From positions 1-64,000 of the forward strand of contig NZ_CADIJP010000011.1 of NCBI RefSeq assembly GCF_902859725.1: a stretch of 64,000 bases of DNA, given 5' to 3'. Position 1 is the first letter of the stretch. Every line of letters begins with the position of its first letter. Under the pieces are notes generated by a model. It saw nothing but the letters and a program-made list of their open reading frames with translations. It was not told the DNA's origin and searched no databases. Origin of the DNA: Achromobacter mucicolens. Its GTDB lineage: Bacteria; Pseudomonadota; Gammaproteobacteria; Burkholderiales; Burkholderiaceae_B. The position numbers were made by a program, and so were the translations under genes. This document shows positions 53,182 to 61,207 of this stretch, piece by piece.

Positions 53182-54285
53182 ATGTTCTCGCCCGCCCGAC
53201 TGGCTGCCATTGGATCCTTGCTGTTTGCCGTGGTGGGCTGCCAGGGATTGCCCCCCGCCGCGCCCGCAAAGATCGAGAAGGGGGACTATGCGGCGGTGGT
53301 GAAATACCTGGCCGAGCGCATCCCATACGAAATGGGCGTGTCCGCCGTGCCCGGCGTGTCCATTGCCATCGTGGCCGATCAGCGCGTCGTGTGGAGCACG
53401 GGCTTCGGGTATGCGGACGCGGCGCGGCATCGGCGGGCCAGCGGCGATACGCTGTACCGCGTGGGCGCCATCAGCAAGGTCGTCACGGCGGCGGCCGTGC
53501 TTCGCGCAGCGGATGAGGGCCTGCTGTCGCTGGACCGGCCGGTTAGCGAGGCTTTGGGGGACTGGCGCGTGGAGCCGCGCCGCAACGCCGCGCAGTGGAT
53601 GGATGCCGCGCCTTTTACCGCCCGCGCGCTGCTGGACGTGCACCCAAACACGCTCGAGGACACGATGGGCCGCGCCCGTGCCGACATGGCGTATGCCTTG
53701 CTGGGCGACATGGTGTCGCAGGCCGCGCGCGAGCCCCTTGACGCCTACGTGCGCCGCACGATCTTTCGGCCTTTGAACATGCCGCGCGCGGGGTTCGAAC
53801 TGCACGAGCGCATGGTGGGGCACCGCGCGGCCGGCTACCGGCGCGGCCAGCCCTGGAAGGAAACGCCACAGCCCAACGCGGCGGCGGACGGTCTATGGAT
53901 GAGCGCTTCCGAGATGGCGCGCTTTTCCGCCATGCTGCTCGGTCAAGGCATGGCCAGCGCCGACACTGGCGCAAGGCCGGTGCTGACAGCGGGCTCCGCG
54001 CAGGCGTTGCTTGCCTTGGAGACCGCGGCGGGCAGCGGCCTGGATCTGAATTGCCGGTTGGCATTGTCATGGCTGGCCGCGCCGTGCGGCGACGGGCTGG
54101 TAAGCGCGTCGTCTCTGCGCGAACACAGCGGCGCCACCGAAGCGTTCCATTCCCGATGGGTGCTCGATCCGCGCGACGGGCTTGCCGTGCTGGTCATGAG
54201 CAACGCGGATTCGGGGGAGGCGCTGGTCGGCGAGGTGGCGACGCTGACGATGCGCCTGATGCGGCAGGCCCGGCAGGGCATGTAG
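53182..54285 (+). CDS. Beta-lactamase-fold lipoprotein lacking the catalytic serine
   Basis: A 367-residue serine beta-lactamase/PBP-fold protein (class C-like). The N-terminus MFSPARLAAIGSLLFAVVGC has a lipobox with Cys20, so it should be a lipoprotein. The family S-x-x-K motif is replaced: the segment reads YRVGAISKVVTA, with Ala96 where the nucleophilic Ser would be, while Lys99 is kept. The Y-x-N region is also altered (RARADMAYALLG). The third motif, EHSGATEAFHS, is intact. The fold is kept but serine hydrolysis is not expected. An upstream in-frame ATG at 53137 is possible. The gene stands apart from its neighbours. Confidence 0.82.
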   Translation: MFSPARLAAIGSLLFAVVGCQGLPPAAPAKIEKGDYAAVVKYLAERIPYEMGVSAVPGVSIAIVADQRVVWSTGFGYADAARHRRASGDTLYRVGAISKVVTAAAVLRAADEGLLSLDRPVSEALGDWRVEPRRNAAQWMDAAPFTARALLDVHPNTLEDTMGRARADMAYALLGDMVSQAAREPLDAYVRRTIFRPLNMPRAGFELHERMVGHRAAGYRRGQPWKETPQPNAAADGLWMSASEMARFSAMLLGQGMASADTGARPVLTAGSAQALLALETAAGSGLDLNCRLALSWLAAPCGDGLVSASSLREHSGATEAFHSRWVLDPRDGLAVLVMSNADSGEALVGEVATLTMRLMRQARQGM

Positions 54286-54449
54286 CCGGCTGGCGGCCTT
54301 GGCCACACGCCTCGGCTGGAGTTGTGCAGTTGTATGGCGGGCGGCTTAATGGTTCTTCACAATTGTTAAAGAGATCCCGGAAATTTGCGCGATGCCTCCC
54401 GATACATTGCCCGCCATCGGCCAACCGGCCGTCAATACGGAGGCCGCAG

Positions 54450-55406
54450 GTGTCGGAGATCGTTGTGTATGTCAGAAGCCAGCCGCAGCTGGGCGACCAG
54501 ATCGTCGCCATGCCAACGCTGTATCAGCTCAAGACATGGTGGCCTTCGCGCCGGCTGAAGGTGGTCGCCCGTGACGACGTGGGCAATTTCTACCGGGCGC
54601 TGCCCTGGGTCGACGAGTTCGTGCGTGCATCGACATTCATCGATTACCTGCGCAGCCTGAAGTCCGAGACCCGCATGTCCGTAAGCCTGCATCACAGCAG
54701 CGAGCGATTCGGCGTGGTCAACCTGCTGCGCCGCCCGGCGATCCGGTTGGGGTTTCGCAATGCCCGCTTCAGCGACGTGGCCTGGACGCATTGCCATCGC
54801 AAGGACATCACCGAATACATCGGACAGGCCAATCTGCGCTTGCTGGCGTCGTACCGGCCATTTGACCTGGAAGGGGCGACGCGCGCATGTTTCCATACGC
54901 TGGCGCGTCCGCACCTGCGCGTGCCATTGGGCGGCGACGTGGTGATGATTCCCGGGGGCGGCGCCGGCGACTTCAAGCGTTGGAGCCTATCGAACTACCT
55001 GCGGCTGGCCGACAGGTTGAAACCGCTGCTGGGCGCCGGCACCCGTTTTCTCTTCGTGCTGGGCCAGCAGGAAGCCGCGGAGCGGGATGCCCTGCGCGCG
55101 ATGCAGCGGTCCGACTTCTCCATTGCCTATTGCCGGCCCATCGCCGAGCTGAGCGCCATCATGCTGCGCGCGCGGCTGGTGGTGGCCAACGATTGCGGCC
55201 CTTCGCACATCGCGCAAGGCGCTTGCGTGCCGTATGTGGGCGTTTTCAACGAAGCGAATCCCGAGTGGTTCTGGCGCCGGCGCGGTTCGGCGTTCGTGGT
55301 GCCGCGGCATCCGCCAAGCGGCATCAATTCGATTACGCCGGGGGAAGTATTGGCGGCCTGTCTGGATGTATTGGACCATCATGCGCATACTGCATACGCT
55401 GGCTGA
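54450..55406 (+). CDS. Glycosyltransferase family 9 (heptosyltransferase-like)
   Basis: A 318-residue GT9 protein beginning at GTG 54450, with cggagg as ribosome site six bases upstream. The N-terminus VVYVRSQPQLGDQIVAMPTLYQL replaces the usual RxxxLGDxL start. The C-terminal donor domain has MIPGGGAGDFKRWSLSNYLRLADRL and VVANDCGPSHIAQGACVPYVGVF, the ADP-heptose-type pattern. It probably adds a sugar to lipopolysaccharide core or another envelope glycan. Its 3' end overlaps the next gene by 26 bases, so the two are coupled. Confidence 0.85.
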   Translation: MSEIVVYVRSQPQLGDQIVAMPTLYQLKTWWPSRRLKVVARDDVGNFYRALPWVDEFVRASTFIDYLRSLKSETRMSVSLHHSSERFGVVNLLRRPAIRLGFRNARFSDVAWTHCHRKDITEYIGQANLRLLASYRPFDLEGATRACFHTLARPHLRVPLGGDVVMIPGGGAGDFKRWSLSNYLRLADRLKPLLGAGTRFLFVLGQQEAAERDALRAMQRSDFSIAYCRPIAELSAIMLRARLVVANDCGPSHIAQGACVPYVGVFNEANPEWFWRRRGSAFVVPRHPPSGINSITPGEVLAACLDVLDHHAHTAYAG

Positions 55407-56538
55407 GCCCAGTCTGGGCGGGCTGGAATTCCGCACGCTGGAACAGGCGAGCTGGCTGCACAATCACGGTTACGAAGTGGCCATCGCCTCGCCGTCGGGC
55501 AGCGCCGTCAGCGACGCCGCGCGCGAGCGCAAGCTGACGACCGTGGACATCGACTTCAACCCTGCCTACTCGCCGAGGACCGTCTTGGCGCTACGCCGGG
55601 CCGTCCAGGCGATGCGCATCCAGGTCATCGATAGCCATAGCCGCGCCGACGCCAAGACGGCCGCGCTGTGCCGGGACCTGTGCGCCGTCGTGCGCACGCG
55701 TCATTTCGCCAAGCCCATGCGTTCATCCCTGCGCCGCCGGCTGGAATGGAAGATCGGCTGCGACCACGTCATCGCCACCAGCGACGTCGGCAAACAAGAA
55801 CTGCTGGCGGCCCGGCTGGTGCCGGAGGACCGGATCAGCGTGGTCGGGGAGTGGGCCGGCGACGCGTTCTTTCAGTCCGGTGACGCGACGGATGCCGTCC
55901 TGCGGATCCGTCGCGGCTTGGGGATACCGGCGCCCAAGGCGTCTTACGTTATCGCCACCGTGGGAATGCTGCGCCCGGAGAAAGGCCAGGCCGATCTGCT
56001 TCGAGTGGTGCAACGCCTGCGTATCCAAGGGGTGCCCGCGGTGGCCCTGGTCGTGGGCATGGCGACCGCGCGCACGCAACCGTATGCGTATTCGCTGTAC
56101 CGCCTGGCGGTGGATCTGGGCATCGCACAGCATGTGGTGTTTGCGGGCCATCGGACCGACGTGCCCGACATGATCCGCGCCGCGGACGTGGTGCTGGTTC
56201 CGTCCGCGACCGAAGCCTGGTCGCGCATCGTGCCGGAGTCCTTCGCCGGGGAGCGGCCCGTCGTTGCCAGCAATGTGGGTGGGCTGCCGGAGATCGTCGT
56301 GCCGGGCCGCACCGGGTGGCTGGCCGCGCCCGGCGACGTCGCGGCGTATGCCGACTGCATCCTGCAGATCCGGAACCGGCCTTGGCATGCTCAGACCATT
56401 GTGGCCAACGCGCGGGCGTTCGCAGATGCGCATTTGCGCCTGGGAGAAAAGATGTTCCGCACGCTCGAGGCGTATCGCGTCGCCGTCGGCGCACGCTTGC
56501 CGCCCGAACGCTATCAGCGCGGGGGGGCGTCGGCATGA
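55381..56538 (+). CDS. Glycosyltransferase family 4
   Basis: A 385-residue GT-B glycosyltransferase. The N-terminus MRILHTLAEPSLGGLEFRTLEQASWLHNHGYEV is typical of GT4, as are VGMLRPEKGQADLLRVVQRL and the donor-binding VLVPSATEAWSRIVPESFAGERPVVASNVGGLPEIV with its E-x7-E arrangement. ATG 55381 lies inside the GT9 gene. Its stop overlaps the following hydrolase start (ATGA). The three genes look like a small envelope-glycan operon. Confidence 0.88.
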   Translation: MRILHTLAEPSLGGLEFRTLEQASWLHNHGYEVAIASPSGSAVSDAARERKLTTVDIDFNPAYSPRTVLALRRAVQAMRIQVIDSHSRADAKTAALCRDLCAVVRTRHFAKPMRSSLRRRLEWKIGCDHVIATSDVGKQELLAARLVPEDRISVVGEWAGDAFFQSGDATDAVLRIRRGLGIPAPKASYVIATVGMLRPEKGQADLLRVVQRLRIQGVPAVALVVGMATARTQPYAYSLYRLAVDLGIAQHVVFAGHRTDVPDMIRAADVVLVPSATEAWSRIVPESFAGERPVVASNVGGLPEIVVPGRTGWLAAPGDVAAYADCILQIRNRPWHAQTIVANARAFADAHLRLGEKMFRTLEAYRVAVGARLPPERYQRGGASA

Positions 56539-57401
56539 CCACGATCGACATGCTCTGCAAGGTCGGGGCCTTTCCGGACCGGTGCGAGGCGTCCGTCACC
56601 CGGACGGCGACGGCGTGCGACGGCCCACTGCCGCCGTTGGAGCCCCAGGCCGGCGAGCAGTTGCTTGTGGGCAAGGGCGACCGCGCCCGCACGGGAATCC
56701 TGCTGATCCACCGCCTGGGAGGCGCGCCCTGGGAAATGCACGAACTGGCGCTCGGCCTGAATGAACAGGGCTACAGCGTCATGGCGGTCAAGCTCGCGGG
56801 CCATTGCGGGTCGCTGCAAGAATTGGCCGGCGCAGGGTGGATGGATTGGCTGGCCAGCGTGCGCCGGGGGGCAGACACGCTGGCCAGCCGGACCGATCGT
56901 GTGGTGGTCGGCGGAATCTCCACGGGCGCCGTGCTGGCGCTTGCCCTGGCGCAGGAGCGGCCGTTCCACGTGGCCGGCGTCCTGGCGTTATCGCCCGTGC
57001 TCCGGCATGACGGCCGTGCGGGTCCGCGCGGGGCAAGCACGGCCCTCCTGCTGCTGGTGTTGCGGGTGCTGGGCATCGCCCGTCATCGCGCGCTGCCGGG
57101 ACGGCTGCGCCGCGCGGGCTTGCCGGGCACGCCGTGGGGGGCGCTGGGCCAGATGCGCAAGCTGGCGGCCGCGGTACTGCGCCGGATGGACATGGTGCGA
57201 GCGCCGTGCCTCGTCATCCATGCACGGCACGACGACGTCGCGACCGTATCCGGCGCGTTCGAGATTGCGAAAACGGCGCGCAACGCCAATGTGCACTTGC
57301 AGCTGCTGGCGGACCGTGAGCATGTGATCACGATGGGCCGCGGATGCGGCGATGTCGTCTCGCGGGCCACGGCGTTCGTCAGTGGGATTGCTTGGCCTTG
57401 A
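56535..57401 (+). CDS. Alpha/beta hydrolase (carboxylesterase-like) in the glycosyltransferase operon
   Basis: A 288-residue alpha/beta hydrolase. It has an oxyanion-region motif LLIHRLGGAPWEMHELA, the nucleophile elbow GGISTGAVLALAL, an Asp in IHARHDDVATV and the final His in DREHVITMG. It resembles monoacylglycerol-lipase/carboxylesterase proteins of the Est30 kind. Coupling to two glycosyltransferases suggests a role with an acylated glycan or lipid, although this is inference. Its 3' end overlaps the convergent MFS gene by 23 bases. Confidence 0.83.
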   Translation: MTTIDMLCKVGAFPDRCEASVTRTATACDGPLPPLEPQAGEQLLVGKGDRARTGILLIHRLGGAPWEMHELALGLNEQGYSVMAVKLAGHCGSLQELAGAGWMDWLASVRRGADTLASRTDRVVVGGISTGAVLALALAQERPFHVAGVLALSPVLRHDGRAGPRGASTALLLLVLRVLGIARHRALPGRLRRAGLPGTPWGALGQMRKLAAAVLRRMDMVRAPCLVIHARHDDVATVSGAFEIAKTARNANVHLQLLADREHVITMGRGCGDVVSRATAFVSGIAWP

Positions 57402-58629
57402 TCGCGGGTTGCGCAGGAACCGGCTCCGGCTGCCTTTCCAACCGCAGCACCGGCGACGTGAACAGCACGGCGAACTGGATGAAGAAGCCGGCGGTCGACA
57501 CCCAGAGGCAGGCTTCTACGCCGAACTTCGCAGCCAAGGTTGCGCCGATCAGTGCGCCAATGGGCCGCGCGCCGAAGTTGGCCGTCACGATGACGGATGA
57601 CACACGGCCCAGCAAGGCGTTGGGCGTGACCGATTGGCGCAGGGTGGTCGTGGTGATGGTCCACAGGATGGGCCCTGCGCCGAACAGGAAGAAGCCCACG
57701 GCCGCCCATGCGCCCGACGGAAAGGCCAGCGTCGTCAGCAGGATGATGCTGGCCAGCAACGCGGATAGCGGTCCCGCGCCAATCATCGCGCCGAACGACA
57801 GCCGGCGCGCGAGCCACGGCGCAGCCAGCGCGCCAGCCAGCATCCCCGCGCCGTAGATGCCCAGCGTGATGCCGACGCCCGCGGCTGACAAGCCCAGCCG
57901 ATCCACGGCGTAGGCAACATAGATGGCCAGCAGGACAAACCACGCGGTATTGAAGAAGAGGGCGGTCAATAGGACCGGGCGCAACAAGGGATGCGTGGCG
58001 ACGAATGCCGCGCCTTCGCGCAGTTCGGTGAGCGGATGGCGCCGCATGGCGGGTTTGGGCGCATCTTGCGGCAGGCCCGCAAGAAACACGGCGGCCAGTA
58101 GCGACAGCGTGGTGGCAAGCACGTAAGCGGTGGATGCGCCCATCCAGCCGACCAGCGCGCCGCCCGCGGCTGGGCCGGCGGAGAAGGCGGCGCTGCGCGC
58201 CAGCTCCAGCCAGCGGTTGGCGTTGGACAGTTCGGCAGGCGGAACCAGCCTGGGCACCAATGCGGGCGCCGCGACGTTGTAGGCAACGGTGCCCACCGCC
58301 CCGGCAAAGCCCAGCGCCGCCAGCCATTGCAGGCTGAGGCCGCCCGTCCACAAAAGCGCCAGCAGCGCGATCAGGCTTGCCGCCCGCACGCATTCGGCGC
58401 CAGTCATGAGGGACCGGCGCGACATCCGGTCGGCCAGCACACCGGCGGGCAGGGAAAGCAACAGGAACGGCAGCGTTTGCGCGGTCTGCAGATAGCCGGT
58501 CTGCGCCGCGGTGGCGCCCAGGGTCAGCACGGCATACAAAGGCGCTGCCGCCAGCGCGATCTGCTCGGAGAATTGCGCGGCAAGGTTCGACGCCGCAAGG
58601 CGGCGGAAGGCGGAGGGCAGGGCGGGCAT
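57379..58629 (-). CDS. MFS transporter (12-TM, enterobactin-exporter-like)
   Basis: A 416-residue transporter with about 12 hydrophobic helices. Motif A-like LPAGVLADRMSRRSLM follows helix 2, and a second half begins near residue 200 (FVATHPLLRPVLLTALFFNTAWFVLL). The pattern resembles the EntS/MefA-like MFS group. ATG 58629 starts the usual MPALPSAFRRLAASNLAAQFSEQI; a TTG at 58656 is an alternative, and neither has a strong ribosome site. The substrate is unknown. Confidence 0.83.
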   Translation of the reverse strand: MPALPSAFRRLAASNLAAQFSEQIALAAAPLYAVLTLGATAAQTGYLQTAQTLPFLLLSLPAGVLADRMSRRSLMTGAECVRAASLIALLALLWTGGLSLQWLAALGFAGAVGTVAYNVAAPALVPRLVPPAELSNANRWLELARSAAFSAGPAAGGALVGWMGASTAYVLATTLSLLAAVFLAGLPQDAPKPAMRRHPLTELREGAAFVATHPLLRPVLLTALFFNTAWFVLLAIYVAYAVDRLGLSAAGVGITLGIYGAGMLAGALAAPWLARRLSFGAMIGAGPLSALLASIILLTTLAFPSGAWAAVGFFLFGAGPILWTITTTTLRQSVTPNALLGRVSSVIVTANFGARPIGALIGATLAAKFGVEACLWVSTAGFFIQFAVLFTSPVLRLERQPEPVPAQPAIKAKQSH

Positions 58630-58659
58630 GGGAAGGGAGCGGCGGGCGCCGCGCAAACG

Positions 58660-58689
58660 GCAAGGGCACGATGTTGATCGTACCCTTGC
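58660..58689 (-). terminator. 13-base hairpin after methionine aminopeptidase
   Basis: Arms gcaagggcacgat (58660-58672) and atcgtacccttgc (58677-58689) pair with one G-T mismatch around a 4-base loop. It is the longer of two hairpins after the map stop on the minus strand. Confidence 0.6.
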
Positions 58690-58703
58690 GGCCCCGCACT
58701 CCG

Positions 58704-58725
58704 GTCCTTGCTGTGCGGCAAGGAC
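58704..58725 (-). terminator. First hairpin after methionine aminopeptidase
   Basis: Arms gtccttgc (58704-58711) and gcaaggac (58718-58725) flank a 6-base loop and lie about ten bases beyond the map stop. Together with 58660-58689 it makes a tandem terminator-like structure. Confidence 0.55.
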
Positions 58726-58734
58726 GCGCTTCGG

Positions 58735-59526
58735 TCAGGGAATGGGCGGGTAGTCGCCGAAGCCGTCAGGCCAGGTGGTCAGCACGTCGTAGCCGGTCTC
58801 GGTGACGACGACCATGTGTTCCCATTGGGCGGACAGCGACCGGTCCTTGGTGACGACGGTCCAGCCGTCAGGCAGTTGCTTGGTCTGCGGCTTGCCGGCA
58901 TTGATCATGGGTTCGATCGTGAACATCATGCCAGGCTGCAGCACCAGGCCTTCTCCGGGCCGGCCGTAGTGCAGCACCTGCGGATCGTCGTGGTAGATCT
59001 GGCCAATGCCGTGGCCACAGTATTCGCGCACGATGCTGAAGTGCTCGCGGTGCGCGACGGTCTGGATGGCGTGGCCGATGTCGCCCAGCGTGGCGCCGGG
59101 CTTGACGGCCATGATGCCGGCCCGCATGGCTTCATAGGTGGTGTTGACCAGGCGGCGCGCCAGCGGGCTGGGCTGGCCAACGTAGTACATGCGGCTGGTG
59201 TCGCCAAACCAGCCGTCCTTGATGACCGCGACGTCGATGTTCAGGATGTCGCCGTTCTTGAGTACCTTGGCCGACGGAATGCCGTGGCAGATCACGTGAT
59301 TGACCGACGCGCAGATGGTCTTCGGAAAGCCGTGGTAGCCCACGTTGGCGGGCGTGGCTTTCAGCACGTTGACGATGTAGTCGTGACAGACTCGGTCAAG
59401 CTCGTCGGTGGTGACGCCGGGGCGAACGTGTTCACCGATCATGTGCAGCACTTCGGCCGCCATGGCGCCCGCCTTGCGGGCCATTTCGATGTCGGCGGCC
59501 GATTTGATGGAAACCTTCTTGGCCAT
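58735..59526 (-). CDS. map: Type I methionine aminopeptidase
   Basis: A 263-residue enzyme that removes the N-terminal methionine from new proteins. The five metal ligands are all present: Asp98, Asp109, His172, Glu205 and Glu236, and the substrate-side His81 is in CHGIP. The length matches E. coli Map. ATG 59526 follows directly on the stop of the ParD-like gene (TAAATG). Genomes of this group usually carry another map copy near rpsB; whether this is that copy or an extra one cannot be told from the window. Confidence 0.93.
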   Translation of the reverse strand: MAKKVSIKSAADIEMARKAGAMAAEVLHMIGEHVRPGVTTDELDRVCHDYIVNVLKATPANVGYHGFPKTICASVNHVICHGIPSAKVLKNGDILNIDVAVIKDGWFGDTSRMYYVGQPSPLARRLVNTTYEAMRAGIMAVKPGATLGDIGHAIQTVAHREHFSIVREYCGHGIGQIYHDDPQVLHYGRPGEGLVLQPGMMFTIEPMINAGKPQTKQLPDGWTVVTKDRSLSAQWEHMVVVTETGYDVLTTWPDGFGDYPPIP

Positions 59527-59772
59527 TTATGCGGCCTCCTGCTGCGCGGGTTGCGGCAACCCTTGCGAGAGGGAGGCGATGGTGAAGCCTTCGGCCTGGT
59601 CGATGCGGATCAGCAATTGGCAGATGTCTGAATGGCGCAGTTCGGGATAGAGCTCGGAGAGCATGCCGATGCGCATCCAGTGTTCGGCCTGGGAATTGAT
59701 GGAGCGGCTGAGGGCGCCGCTGGCGACGCGCAGGTTCTCGTGCATCTGCTCGGAAATTTTGACGATGCCCAT
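59527..59772 (-). CDS. ParD-like antitoxin-family protein
   Basis: An 81-residue protein with a ribbon-helix-helix-like N-terminus (MGIVKISEQMHENLRVASGALSRSINSQAEHWMRIGMLSELYP), matching the ParD-like family. No ParE or other toxin gene is adjacent; the next gene in the operon, with no gap, is methionine aminopeptidase. It probably binds DNA and may control this operon, rather than form a toxin-antitoxin pair. Confidence 0.72.
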   Translation of the reverse strand: MGIVKISEQMHENLRVASGALSRSINSQAEHWMRIGMLSELYPELRHSDICQLLIRIDQAEGFTIASLSQGLPQPAQQEAA

Positions 59773-59847
59773 GGGGGGATGTGTTCCGTATATGTTTCGT
59801 ATATGGAACGTATCGTACTGCGCCGAGCCGCTGCGCGCAAATCGCCC

Positions 59848-60567
59848 TCAGGCGGATTCCTTGCTTTCCTTGGCTTGCTTGCGGGGCTTACTGCGCGCGG
59901 ACTTCTTGGCGGCGCCGGCGCGGGGCGCTTCCTTAGGCGCTGGGGCGGCCGCCGCGGTCATCTGCTCCATCCACATCAGCGCGTCCGTGTACGACAGGAA
60001 CTGTTGCAGGTAACCGGGGGACATTTCGCGCATCAGGGAGAGCGCGCGGTGCACGAGCTGATTGGAGTTGAGCGGGCCGGCGTTCTTGTGGACCTGTTCC
60101 TGCGACTGGCGGACCTGGCGGTCGGCGCTGAAGCGGGACCAGAGCGTCTGGAATTCGTCGAGGAGCGGCAGTTCGGGATAGGCGGCGCGCAGGCCCAGCG
60201 GGTCGAAACGCTCAGCGCACGCGCGGTCGGCTTGCGCGTCCGCAGCCTGCGGTTGGCCGGCTGCACCGGGGTCGTCCAGGTAGGCGACCAGGCCGGCGAG
60301 GGGGCCGTGTTCGGGGGCAGGCGGTGAACCAGGGAGGTCCTCGGCGGCGCCCGCGTTCGTCAGCGCCGATTCGTACGCCTGGATCAGTTCGGCCAGCCGC
60401 ACATCCAGCCGCTGGCGGACGGGGCCGTCATACGCGGCCGCGCGGCGTGCCAGCGCGTCGATCAGATGAAAGCGCAGCGGGTTGGCGCGGTCGGCGCCGC
60501 TGGCGCGCCAGCCGTCCAGCACGGCGCGCGGGTCCAGGACCGCCACGCGGCTGCCGTCACTGCTCAC
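59848..60567 (-). CDS. DUF2894 domain protein
   Basis: A 239-residue protein of the DUF2894 family (VAVLDPRAVLDGWRASGADRANPLRFHLIDALARRAAAYDGPVRQRLDVRLAELI). The middle holds a low-complexity acidic stretch; the C-terminal half has FQTLWSRFSADRQVRQSQEQVHKNAGPLNSNQLVHRAL and ends in a Lys/Ala-rich tail. It is encoded after the OmpA/MotB-like gene with about ten bases of overlap. GTG 60567 is the best start given the homology; upstream frames lie inside the previous gene. This gene accompanies DUF802 and OmpA genes in related bacteria. Function is unknown. Confidence 0.75.
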   Translation of the reverse strand: MSSDGSRVAVLDPRAVLDGWRASGADRANPLRFHLIDALARRAAAYDGPVRQRLDVRLAELIQAYESALTNAGAAEDLPGSPPAPEHGPLAGLVAYLDDPGAAGQPQAADAQADRACAERFDPLGLRAAYPELPLLDEFQTLWSRFSADRQVRQSQEQVHKNAGPLNSNQLVHRALSLMREMSPGYLQQFLSYTDALMWMEQMTAAAAPAPKEAPRAGAAKKSARSKPRKQAKESKESA

Positions 60568-61207
60568 CGGGCTTACCCGCTTCGTTCGAGGGTTTGGGGA
60601 TGGGCGTGATTTCGACGCGCCGGTTCTTGGCGCGGCCTTCCTCGTCCGCGTTGGACGCAACCGGCTGCTCGGCCCCGAAGGCCGCGGCAAAGACCATTGA
60701 CGACGGTACGCCTTCGTCGATGAGCGCGCGCGTCACGGTGAGGGCGCGCTGCGCGGAAAGATCCCAGTTGTCGGCAAAGCGGCGGTTGCCCTCGCGCACT
60801 TGCTGGTCGTCGGTGAAGCCGCTGACCATCAGGATTTCGTTGTGGGTCTTCAGGTAGGCGGACAGCGGCTCGATCAGGCTTTTGAGGATCTCGCGGCCCT
60901 CGGGTTGAAGCTGATCGGAGTTCAGGGCGAAGAGCACGCTGCCGCTGATGCCGATGCGGCCGTTCACAAGCGTCACGCGGCCAGCGGCAAGCGGGCCGGC
61001 CAGCGCCTGTTCCAGCGTCTCGCGGCGCTGCGTTTCTTCCTGGCGCTGCTTGACCTCTTCCTCCAGCTGCGTCGACAACTGCAACTGCACCGCGACGACG
61101 CTGACCAGGATGAGGACGAAGGCGCCCAGCAGCACCGACATCAGGTCGCCAAAGACGGCCCAGGCCGGCGCCGTCGGCTCCACGCCGCCGTCGATATCCT
61201 CGCTCAT
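60557..61207 (-). CDS. MotB/OmpA-like membrane protein (partner of DUF802 protein)
   Basis: A 216-residue protein with a short cytoplasmic N-terminus and one membrane helix (FGDLMSVLLGAFVLILVSVVAV). Asp21 at its start is placed like the ion-conducting Asp of MotB and ZorB. A coiled linker (QLSTQLEEEVKQRQEETQRRE) leads to an OmpA peptidoglycan-binding domain: SVLFALNSDQLQPEGREIL, VSGFTDDQQV, NWDLSAQRALTVTRALIDEGV and GRAKNRRVEI. Its ATG overlaps the stop of the upstream giant gene (ATGA). It is smaller than MotB and lacks flagellar context. This suggests an envelope stator or anchor. Confidence 0.85.
   Translation of the reverse strand: MSEDIDGGVEPTAPAWAVFGDLMSVLLGAFVLILVSVVAVQLQLSTQLEEEVKQRQEETQRRETLEQALAGPLAAGRVTLVNGRIGISGSVLFALNSDQLQPEGREILKSLIEPLSAYLKTHNEILMVSGFTDDQQVREGNRRFADNWDLSAQRALTVTRALIDEGVPSSMVFAAAFGAEQPVASNADEEGRAKNRRVEITPIPKPSNEAGKPGEQ

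Noticed and set aside
59527-59772. A complete toxin-antitoxin pair
   Set aside because: Only the ParD-like protein is present. The adjacent genes are methionine aminopeptidase and DUF2894, neither of which is a known toxin.
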